From NCBI GenBank assembly GCA_018239845.1, contig JAFEGO010000083.1, forward strand, positions 1 through 64,000: DNA of 64,000 nt, in the 5' to 3' direction. The translations under genes were made by a program, and so were the position numbers. Each line of letters begins with the position of its first letter. Position 1 is the first letter of the stretch. Below are positions 47,539-54,563 of this stretch, piece after piece. The notes under the pieces were generated by a model. That model was not told the origin of the DNA, searched no databases, and saw nothing but the letters and a program-made list of their open reading frames with translations. Source of the DNA: Verrucomicrobiota bacterium. GTDB lineage: Bacteria; Verrucomicrobiota; Verrucomicrobiia; Opitutales; Opitutaceae.

Positions 47539-49782
47539 TCACTGCAGTGCCTCTGCCTTCTCGACGAGCCCGATAAACTCCCCGCGGTACCCGCCGACGT
47601 CGTCCGCCGTCGCCGCCCGCGCCCAGGCCGCGACCTCTTTCAGTGAGCCCGTGCCCTTGTGCGATGAGCCGCGCAGGATCATCCCAAACTCCGCGACCGC
47701 CGCCGCGAACTGGAAGTCCGCGCTCGCCTGCTCGAATTTCGCGCCGCTGTCCGTGAGCGCAAATTCCAGCTTCCGGCTCACGTCGCCAGTCGGCTCCTTG
47801 TAGCGCACTTTCAGCGTGAGCAGCTCCTTCGATACCGGATCGGCGATACCGGAAACCGGATTTTTTCCCGCCTGCGCCATCCGGTTTCCGGTATCCGGTT
47901 TCCGGTATTTGAGCGCGTCCACTTCGCCGCCGTTCAAGGCCGGGTCCGTCGCGCTCACGCCCACCGGCACGACCTCATAGAGCGCCGTCACCGTGTGCCC
48001 AGCGCCGATCTCGCCGGCATCGACCTTGTCGTTGTTGAAATCCTCCTTCTTCAGCAGGCGGTTCTCGTAGCCGATGAGGCGGTAGCTCGCCACCTGCGCG
48101 GGGTTGAACTCCACCTGGAGCTTCACGTCCTTCGCGATCGTCACGAGCGTGCCGTTCACCTGCTCGCCGAGCAGCTTCTCGGCCTCGCGCCGCGAGTCGA
48201 TGTAGCCGTAGTTGCCGTTCCCCTTGTCGGCGAGCAGCTCCATGGTCGAGTCCTTCAGGTTGCCGCGGCCGTAGCCGAGCACGGTGAGGAAGACCTTCGA
48301 CTTGGCCTTCTCCTCGATGAGGCGCGTGAGCTCGCCCTCGCTGGTCACGCCCACGTTGAAGTCGCCGTCGGTGCACAGGATCACGCGGTTGATGCCGTCG
48401 GTCACGAAGTTGGCCTTTGCGATGTCGTAGGCCAGCTGGATGCCCATGGCGCCGTTGGTCGAGCCGCCCGGCGTCAGGTCGTCGATGGCCGCGAGGATGT
48501 CTTTTGCCTTCGCCACCGACGTCGAGGGCAGCGCGAGCCCGGAGGCCCCCGCATACACCACGATGGCCACGTGGTCATCGGGCCGCAGCTTGCCCACGAG
48601 CAGCCGCAGCGACTCCTTCACGAGCGGGAGGCGGTTCGGCGCATTCATCGAGCCCGACACATCGACGAGAAACACCAGGTTGGCCGCGCCGCGCTGCGCC
48701 GCTGACACCTCGCGCCCCTTCAGACCGATGCGCACCAGGCGATGCGTCGGTGCCCAAGGCGCCGACGCCACCTCCATCGACGCCGCGAAAGGCACATCCT
48801 TCGCCACCGGCACCGCGTAGTGATAAGGGAAATAGTTCACAAGCTCCTCGATGCGCACCGCACTCGGCGGCGGCCGCACTCCGTCGTTGAGGAAGCGCCG
48901 CACATTCGCATACCCCGCCGTATCCACATCGATGGAAAACGTGGACAGCGGATTCTGCGCGGCCCCGAGGAAATCGTTCTCAAGCTGGTGCGCATAGGCC
49001 TCGGTGTTGGACGAATCGCGCAGGGTGAAATCCGGGCGGCCGACACCATGCTCCCACGCCCCCACAATCCGCCTCTGTGCCTTCTTCTCCATGAAGCCCC
49101 TGGTCCCTCCTGTGGCTACAATCTTTCCGGCAGGATATCCCGCGCCAAAGAATACCGGCTGATTTTGATCCTTTCCTCCCGGGGCTGCACCCAGCGCCCC
49201 TTCATTCTGGATCGCGCCGACGCTCGCGCCTCGGATCTGAAAATCTGCAGGTGCTGGACTGTTGAGCACCGGCAATTCCACCGCACCAGCAGAAGTGACC
49301 ATGGGGCTGGCGTAGTCAGTGGCCCCGCTCACTTGCAGCTGATTCGTCGCCGCAGCGAGCTGCCGGCTCTTCATGGATTCTTCCATCTCTTTTCGCTTGG
49401 CCCTTTCGGTCGATACGAGCTTCGCGTACCGGGCATCCCGCTTTTCCAGCTCTTCGTTCTTCAGCACAATCACCACGGCGAAGCACGCTGCGGCGAGGGT
49501 GCCGATCACAAAGTACATCTGCGGGAATTTCAGCAGCGTCCCCGGTTTCTTCTTCACCGTGGGGCGCATCGAGCCTTCTTGCGTAAGCGGCGCGGCCAGC
49601 GGCTCGTGCGCCAGCACGGTGCTGAGCTGGCCGCACAGGGCTTGGATCTCCGCCACCGCGGCCTGCAGTGCCGGGTCGGCGCGCACCGCCGCCTCGACGG
49701 CGGCGTGTTCGTCCATGTCGAGTTCGCCCAGGGCGTAGGCGGTGAGTTTCGGGTCGTCGGGCAAAAGCTTGGTGTCGTTCAT
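47539..49782 (-). CDS. Anti-sigma-type membrane protein with von Willebrand A domain, YfbK-like
   Basis: 747 aa. The N-terminal ~70 residues (LTAYALGELDMDEHAAVEAAVRADPALQ) look like an anti-sigma domain. A TM helix follows (MYFVIGTLAAACFAVVIVL, about 88-106), then a periplasmic Ser/Ala-rich linker. The YfbK N-domain has YANVRRFLNDGVRPPPSAVRIEELVNYF. The VWA domain has the MIDAS motif FLVDVSGSM and STNGAMGIQLAY. A DUF3520-type C-terminal domain closes the protein. It is 12 bases after the ECF sigma gene, so the pair is probably a sigma/anti-sigma module sensing an extracellular ligand. A 17-bp inverted repeat lies in frame near 47832-47908. Confidence 0.87.
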   Translation of the reverse strand: MNDTKLLPDDPKLTAYALGELDMDEHAAVEAAVRADPALQAAVAEIQALCGQLSTVLAHEPLAAPLTQEGSMRPTVKKKPGTLLKFPQMYFVIGTLAAACFAVVIVLKNEELEKRDARYAKLVSTERAKRKEMEESMKSRQLAAATNQLQVSGATDYASPMVTSAGAVELPVLNSPAPADFQIRGASVGAIQNEGALGAAPGGKDQNQPVFFGAGYPAGKIVATGGTRGFMEKKAQRRIVGAWEHGVGRPDFTLRDSSNTEAYAHQLENDFLGAAQNPLSTFSIDVDTAGYANVRRFLNDGVRPPPSAVRIEELVNYFPYHYAVPVAKDVPFAASMEVASAPWAPTHRLVRIGLKGREVSAAQRGAANLVFLVDVSGSMNAPNRLPLVKESLRLLVGKLRPDDHVAIVVYAGASGLALPSTSVAKAKDILAAIDDLTPGGSTNGAMGIQLAYDIAKANFVTDGINRVILCTDGDFNVGVTSEGELTRLIEEKAKSKVFLTVLGYGRGNLKDSTMELLADKGNGNYGYIDSRREAEKLLGEQVNGTLVTIAKDVKLQVEFNPAQVASYRLIGYENRLLKKEDFNNDKVDAGEIGAGHTVTALYEVVPVGVSATDPALNGGEVDALKYRKPDTGNRMAQAGKNPVSGIADPVSKELLTLKVRYKEPTGDVSRKLEFALTDSGAKFEQASADFQFAAAVAEFGMILRGSSHKGTGSLKEVAAWARAATADDVGGYRGEFIGLVEKAEALQ
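47832..47908. repeat. In-frame inverted repeat of CCGGAAACCGG words inside the VWA gene
   Basis: GATACCGGAAACCGGAT at 47845-47861 is perfectly inverted at 47879-47895. Further CCGGATA/CCGGAAA words flank both. The stretch encodes about 22 residues (KYRKPDTGNRMAQ and on) that look like an insertion in the YfbK C-terminal region. Confidence 0.7.
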
Positions 49783-49794
49783 CGGTCGGTCTCC

Positions 49795-50334
49795 TTAGGG
49801 CCGCTGCGCGGCGAATTCCGTGCGCAGTCGCGCCACGGCGGTGTGAATGAGAAAGCCCACGTTGCCCACCGAGAGCTCCGTGATGCGGCTGATTTCCTTG
49901 TAGCTGAATCCGTTTTGAAACTTGAGGCGCACGACTTCCTGCTGGTTGGCCGGCAGCCGGCCGATCAGCTCGAGGAGCGCCGCCTGCGTCTCCGCCTGCT
50001 CGATCGCGCGGCCGGGCCGCTCCATCGGGGCGGCCACGCGCTCCATCTGTCCGTCTTCGAAGCGTTTCATGCGCCCCTCCTTCCGCAGCACGTCGAGCGC
50101 GCGATTGCGGCAGACGGTGAAGAGCCACTCCACCGCGTGCCCGTCCACGCTGCCCGCGGGCTGGGCCATGAGGCGGACAAAGGCGTCCTGCACGACGTCG
50201 CGCGCGCGGTCGGGGTCGCCGAGGAGCCGCGCGGTGTAGCGGGTGAGCGGAGCCTGTTGCTCCGCGAAGGTGCGTTCCAAGAATTGGGCGTTTTCATCCT
50301 GTGGCTCCCGGCTTGTCGGGTGGTCGGTGGACAT
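49795..50334 (-). CDS. ECF-type RNA polymerase sigma factor
   Basis: 179 aa. Region 2 (LTRYTARLLGDPDRARDVVQDAFVRLMAQP ... VEWLFTVCRNRALDVLRKEGR) and region 4 (LIGRLPANQQEVVRLKFQNGFSYKEISRITELSVGNVGFLIHTAVARLR) are complete, with a normal short linker. Its downstream partner encodes an anti-sigma/VWA membrane protein 12 bases later, so activity is likely released by an envelope signal. Confidence 0.93.
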   Translation of the reverse strand: MSTDHPTSREPQDENAQFLERTFAEQQAPLTRYTARLLGDPDRARDVVQDAFVRLMAQPAGSVDGHAVEWLFTVCRNRALDVLRKEGRMKRFEDGQMERVAAPMERPGRAIEQAETQAALLELIGRLPANQQEVVRLKFQNGFSYKEISRITELSVGNVGFLIHTAVARLRTEFAAQRP

Positions 50335-50409
50335 GGTTCTCAGGAGTTAAACGCGTCGCCTCGGGCTTTCTTAGAAAAACTTACAAAGCCCCGCCCCCTC
50401 CGTCCATCC

Positions 50410-50446
50410 GTCATTAGACATTAGTCATTAGGCATTCGTCATTAAA
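50410..50446. repeat. Intergenic tandem word repeat (GTCATTAGACATTA type)
   Basis: Four imperfect 9-10-base units, GTCATTAG, ACATTAGTCATTAG and GCATTCGTCATTA, upstream of the ECF sigma gene. It is of the same style as the words found in coding regions. The rest of 50335-50572 shows nothing else certain. Confidence 0.55.
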
Positions 50447-50572
50447 CCTCGCCCCTAACGGCCCATCCCTTCCCCGCCGCAAGGGGTCCGAAAATCTTCC
50501 CATTCACGGCTTGCCTCGCCTCCGCCGGCGTCCTTACCTGCGCGCCGTAAGCCAACCCACCCCGGAACCTCT

Positions 50573-50635
50573 ATGATGACCTGCGCTTTCCCCCCTTCCA
50601 TTCTCGTCGCGCACGCGGGTCTGCCGGCCATCTGA
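50573..50635 (+). CDS. Putative 20-aa leader peptide of an attenuator
   Basis: The frame ATG ATG ACC TGC GCT TTC CCC CCT ... TGA encodes MMTCAFPPSILVAH and six more residues. A weak GGAA lies six bases before the ATG. It contains a Phe-Pro-Pro stretch. Its stop codon lies 8 bases before a nested hairpin set ending in a terminator, immediately ahead of an ABC exporter operon. The position and structure are those of a leader ORF for ribosome-controlled attenuation; translation is not proven. Confidence 0.5.
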   Translation: MMTCAFPPSILVAHAGLPAI

Positions 50636-50642
50636 GCCGCCC

Positions 50643-50712
50643 GGCCCGCCGCACTGAGCGGGCCCTGCCACGAGTCGTCCTCTGCGCACCCGCTCTCGCC
50701 GAGCGGGTTTTT
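50643..50712 (+). promoter_or_regulatory. Transcription attenuator: protector, antiterminator and terminator stems
   Basis: Stem 1 pairs GGCCCGC (50643-50649) with GCGGGCC (50658-50664). The terminator pairs ACCCGCTC (50688-50695) with GAGCGGGT (50701-50708), then TTTT. The same CCCGCTC can also pair with the upstream GAGCGGG (50656-50662), which lies within stem 1. The three mutually exclusive pairings are the logic of leader-peptide attenuation. The exporter start is 33 bases downstream. Confidence 0.65.
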
Positions 50713-50744
50713 GCCGTACCTCCGTTTCCTTCTCCTGATTCTCC

Positions 50745-52589
50745 ATGTTCGCCCAAGCCAAGATCATCTGGTCCCTCATGCGCGGCTTCCGCCTGCGCTA
50801 CGGCTTCGCCCTGCTCTGCCTCGTGCTGGCGACCGTCATCAACTTCGGCATCCCCCTCGTCGGCAGCGCCGCCATCGACTACGCCGTCGCCGGCCGTGCC
50901 GCCACGGCGGATACGCCCGGCCTCATCGCGCTCATCCTCCGCGTTCTCGGCGGCCCCGGCTGGCTGCACGACCACCTCTGGCTCGCCCCGGTGGCGATGG
51001 TCGTCCTCGCCCTCGTGAGCGGTGTCTTCAGCTACCTCAAGGGCTGGCAGGCCGCCCTCGCCAGCGACGGCATCGCCCGCCGTCTCAAGGACGAGCTTTA
51101 CGATCACCTTAACCATCTCCCCGCGCGCTATCACGACCGCACCGACACCGGCGACCTCGTGCAGCGTTGCACGAGCGACATCGAGACGGCCCGCCAGTTT
51201 CTCGCCGCGCAGGTCATGGAGATCGGCAACGCCCTCTTTCTCGCCGGCGCCGCCCTGCCCCTCCTGCTCTCGCTCAACGTGCCGATGACGCTCGTCTCCT
51301 TCTCCCTCATCGGCCCCATCGTGATCTACGGCTACGTTTATTTCCGCAAGGTCCAGCACGTCTTCAAGGAGGTCGCCGAGGCCGAGGGCGCGCTCACCGC
51401 CGTCATCCAGGAAAACCTCACCGGCATCCGCGTCGTGCGCGCCTTCGCCCGGCAGGAGCACGAGCGCGCCAAGTTCTCCGTGCCCAACGCCCGCTACCGC
51501 GACCGCTCCCTCCACCTCCTGCGGCTCATGTCGTGGTATTGGTCGATCAGCGACGTGGTCGCGCTCAGCCAGCTCGGCCTCGTCCTCATCGTCGGCGCCA
51601 AGTGGATCGCGCAGGGCACGTTCTCCGTCGGCCTCCTCTTCGCCTTCCTCTCCTACCTCGGCCTCATGCTCTGGCCCGTGCGCCAGATGGGCCGCATCCT
51701 CACCGACCTCGGCAAGACCGCCGTCGCCCTCCGCCGCATCCGCGAGATCCTCGACGTCCCCGCCGAGTCCGAGCCGCTCGCCGATGCCGCGCTGACCGCC
51801 GCCCCGCTCTCCGGTCAGCTCACCGTGCGCGACCTGCATTTCCACCACGCCGCCAGCGATCTGCCGCCCGACGGCCGCGGCGCCCTCAATGGTGTCTCCT
51901 TCGAGGTGAAGCCCGGCGAGACCCTCGCCATCCTCGGCCCCTCCGGCTCCGGCAAGAGCACGCTCATGCACCTCCTGCTGCGGCTCTACGATTATCCGGC
52001 CGGCTCCATCCAGTTCGACGGCCGCGAGCTCTCGTCGCTCCCGCGCAGCTGGGTCCGCGGCCAGATCGGCGTCGTCATGCAGGAACCGTTTCTTTTCTCC
52101 AAGACCCTCCGCGACAACCTTCGCCTCGGCCGCGGCGATGCCCCCGAGCCCGAGATCGAGGCCGCCGCCCGCGCCGCGTGCATCCACGATACGATTCTCT
52201 CCTTTGAGCACGGCTACGACACGCTGATCGGCGAACGCGGCATCACGCTCTCCGGCGGCCAGCGCCAGCGCGTCGCCATCGCCCGCGCGATCCTGAAGCG
52301 TCCGCCCCTCCTCATCCTCGACGATGCCATGAGTGCCATCGACGCCGAGACCGAGACCCTGATCCTCGACGCCCTCAAGGCCCGTCGCGGCCAGGCCACC
52401 ACGCTCGTCATCGCGCACCGCCTCTCGACCCTCGCGCACGCCGACCGCGTGATCGTCCTCGACCACGGTCGCATCATCCAGACCGGCACCCATGCCGAGC
52501 TCACCGCCCAGCCCGGCCTCTACCGCCGTCTCTGGCAGATCCAGACCAACCTCGAGACCGACCTGAAGTCCGAGCTCAAGTCCTCCTAA
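50745..52589 (+). CDS. ABC exporter half-transporter, degenerate-NBD partner
   Basis: 614 aa: six TM helices (about 1-320) and an NBD with Walker [11 protein letters not shown]-loop VMQEPFLF, signature [14 protein letters not shown], and Walker B LLILDDAMSAID. The catalytic Glu after Walker B is Asp, as in the non-catalytic member of heterodimeric exporters such as TM287/288 and BmrCD. It is the first gene of the operon, 19 bases before its partner, and sits behind a predicted attenuator. It probably exports drugs or lipophilic compounds through the inner membrane; the substrate is not known. Confidence 0.92.
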   Translation: MFAQAKIIWSLMRGFRLRYGFALLCLVLATVINFGIPLVGSAAIDYAVAGRAATADTPGLIALILRVLGGPGWLHDHLWLAPVAMVVLALVSGVFSYLKGWQAALASDGIARRLKDELYDHLNHLPARYHDRTDTGDLVQRCTSDIETARQFLAAQVMEIGNALFLAGAALPLLLSLNVPMTLVSFSLIGPIVIYGYVYFRKVQHVFKEVAEAEGALTAVIQENLTGIRVVRAFARQEHERAKFSVPNARYRDRSLHLLRLMSWYWSISDVVALSQLGLVLIVGAKWIAQGTFSVGLLFAFLSYLGLMLWPVRQMGRILTDLGKTAVALRRIREILDVPAESEPLADAALTAAPLSGQLTVRDLHFHHAASDLPPDGRGALNGVSFEVKPGETLAILGPSGSGKSTLMHLLLRLYDYPAGSIQFDGRELSSLPRSWVRGQIGVVMQEPFLFSKTLRDNLRLGRGDAPEPEIEAAARAACIHDTILSFEHGYDTLIGERGITLSGGQRQRVAIARAILKRPPLLILDDAMSAIDAETETLILDALKARRGQATTLVIAHRLSTLAHADRVIVLDHGRIIQTGTHAELTAQPGLYRRLWQIQTNLETDLKSELKSS

Positions 52590-52608
52590 CTCCTATTCGT
52601 CACAACCC

Positions 52609-54480
52609 ATGTCCGCCCAATTTCAACAAGAGGACGAATTCCAAGCCCGCCTCGACACTGGCCTGTGGTGGAAGATTTTCCGCCGTGCACTGCTGTACAA
52701 GCAGCACCTCATCCCGCTCTTCCTCGCCGCCGTGACGATCGCGTTGTGCGACTCCGCCTTCGCCCTCATCACGCGCTGGGTCGTCGATGGCGTGGTCGCG
52801 CACGGTGCCGCCGCACCCTTCACCACCTACATCGCCGTGTACGCCACGGTTATCCTGTTCTTCTGCGCCAGCGTCTGGATCTTCATCGAGAAGGCCGGCA
52901 ACCTCTCGAACCGCATGGCGCACGACATCCGGCGCGACTGCTTCGACCGCCTGCAGGAGCTGGAGTTTGCCTATTTCGATACGCGTCCCGTCGGCTGGCT
53001 CATCACACGTCTCACAAGCGACTGCGACCGCCTCGCCCGCATCATCGCGTGGGGTTTCCTCGATATCGTCTGGGGCATCTGTTTCGTGATCCTGATCGCC
53101 GCGACGCTCCTCTACCTCCACTGGAAGCTCGGCCTCATCGTCATCGGCATCGTCCCGCCGCTCGCGATCGTCTCGAAGTATTTCCAAAAGAAGATGCTCC
53201 TCAGCGCGCGCGAGATCCGGAAATACAACTCCCAGATCACCGCCAGCTACAACGAGTCCATCCAGGGTGTGCGCACCACCAAGACCCTCGTCCGCGAGCG
53301 CGAAAACCTCGGAGAGTTCCGCCACCTCTCCGCCCAGATGCTCGACGCCTCCGTGCTCAACGCCCGGCAAAACGCACTCTACTATCCCATCGTCACCACG
53401 CTCGGCAGCCTCGCCGCCGGCCTCGCGCTCTGGCGCGGCGGCTACCTCACCCTCGGTGGCGGCATGAGCCTCGGCACGCTCGTCGCCTTCGTGAATTTCG
53501 CGGGCATGTTTTTCCACCCCATCAACCAGCTCGCGCAAAAGCTCACCGAGATGCAGGGCGCCCAAGCCGCCGGCGAACGCGTCATGGGCCTCCTCGCCAC
53601 CGACCCCAAAATCAAGGACAGCCCCGCCGTGCTCCAGCGCCTTGCCCAAACCCGGAACCCCGAACCCGAAACCCGGAACTCCAACCTCGCTCCCGACGGC
53701 CACGCCAACCGCATCGACTCCGTCGAGTTCCGCCACCTCACCTTCCAGTACGAGACCGGCCCGGTCGTCCTCCACGATTTCAACCTCACCGTGAAAGCCG
53801 GCGAGACCATCGCGCTCGTCGGGCCCTCCGGCGGCGGCAAGAGCACCATCGTCTCCCTCGTCTGTCGTTTCTACGAGCCCGTCTCCGGCGAGGTCCTCAT
53901 CAACGGCACCGACTACCGCGAGCGTTCCCTCGCGTGGCTCCAATCGCAGCTCGGCATCGTGCTGCAGACGCCCCATCTCTTCAAGGGCACCGTCCGCGAC
54001 AACATCCGCTACGGCCGCCTCGACGCCACCGACGCCGAGATCGAGCAGGCCGCGCGCCTCGTCAACGCCCACGACTTCATCACGCAGATGGAAAACGGCT
54101 ACGACTCCCAGGTCGGCGAGGGCGGCAACCGTCTCTCCACCGGCCAGCGCCAGCTCCTCTCCTTCGCCCGCGCGCTCCTCGCCAATCCGCAGATCTTCGT
54201 CATGGACGAGGCCACCTCGTCGATCGACACCGAGACCGAGCAGCTCATCCAGCGTGGCCTCGCCACGATTTTCCAGGGCCGCATCAGCTTCGTGATCGCA
54301 CACCGCCTCAGCACCATCCGCCGCGCCGACCGCATCCTCGTGATCACGAAGGGCCGCATCGAGGAAAACGGCACGCACGAAGAGCTCCTCGCCCGCCGCG
54401 GCCACTACTACGAACTCTACACGAGCCAGTTCCGCCGCGAGCGCGAGGAAGCCGTCCTCGAATCCGAAAAATCTGCGTAG
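52609..54480 (+). CDS. ABC exporter half-transporter, catalytic partner
   Basis: 623 aa: six TM helices and an NBD with Walker A GPSGGGKST, Walker B IFVMDEATSSID (normal Glu), but a changed signature LSTGQRQLLSFARA. Asp in the partner's Walker B together with a non-canonical signature here makes exactly one degenerate ATP site, the hallmark of TM287/288-type heterodimers. The TMD-NBD linker contains an insertion (QTRNPEPETRNSNL) encoded by CCCGGAAC-type words at 53648-53686. It is followed directly by a large inverted repeat. Confidence 0.92.
   Translation: MSAQFQQEDEFQARLDTGLWWKIFRRALLYKQHLIPLFLAAVTIALCDSAFALITRWVVDGVVAHGAAAPFTTYIAVYATVILFFCASVWIFIEKAGNLSNRMAHDIRRDCFDRLQELEFAYFDTRPVGWLITRLTSDCDRLARIIAWGFLDIVWGICFVILIAATLLYLHWKLGLIVIGIVPPLAIVSKYFQKKMLLSAREIRKYNSQITASYNESIQGVRTTKTLVRERENLGEFRHLSAQMLDASVLNARQNALYYPIVTTLGSLAAGLALWRGGYLTLGGGMSLGTLVAFVNFAGMFFHPINQLAQKLTEMQGAQAAGERVMGLLATDPKIKDSPAVLQRLAQTRNPEPETRNSNLAPDGHANRIDSVEFRHLTFQYETGPVVLHDFNLTVKAGETIALVGPSGGGKSTIVSLVCRFYEPVSGEVLINGTDYRERSLAWLQSQLGIVLQTPHLFKGTVRDNIRYGRLDATDAEIEQAARLVNAHDFITQMENGYDSQVGEGGNRLSTGQRQLLSFARALLANPQIFVMDEATSSIDTETEQLIQRGLATIFQGRISFVIAHRLSTIRRADRILVITKGRIEENGTHEELLARRGHYYELYTSQFRREREEAVLESEKSA
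53648..53686. repeat. In-frame CCCGGAAC word repeat within the exporter linker
   Basis: About 39 bases made of CCCGGAAC/CCCGAA words, encoding Arg/Asn/Pro/Glu/Thr residues between the transmembrane and nucleotide-binding domains. Confidence 0.6.
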
Positions 54481-54483
54481 GTT

Positions 54484-54553
54484 TTACACCAAGTTCGCAA
54501 AGATCGCGAAGGGCCATTTTCCGTCCTTTGCTCGCTTTGCGTTCTTGGTGTAA
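54484..54553. repeat. 30-base imperfect inverted repeat between exporter and binding protein
   Basis: The left arm begins TTACACCAAGTTCGCAAAG (from 54484) and the right arm ends GCGTTCTTGGTGTAA (to 54553). The outer 10 bp are perfect; inner parts are near-matches. It sits three bases after the exporter stop. It may be a MITE/REP-like element or transcript-end hairpin; there is no U-run. Confidence 0.7.
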
Positions 54554-54563
54554 GACTTCACCC

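Noticed and set aside
50571..52493. 640-codon frame antisense to the exporter
   Set aside because: Antisense shadow of the ABC exporter with skewed composition.
52665..54563. Long N-terminal extension of the peptide-binding protein overlapping the exporter gene
   Set aside because: Arg/Pro/His-rich shadow translation; a GTG followed by a perfect lipoprotein signal at 54564 is the true start.
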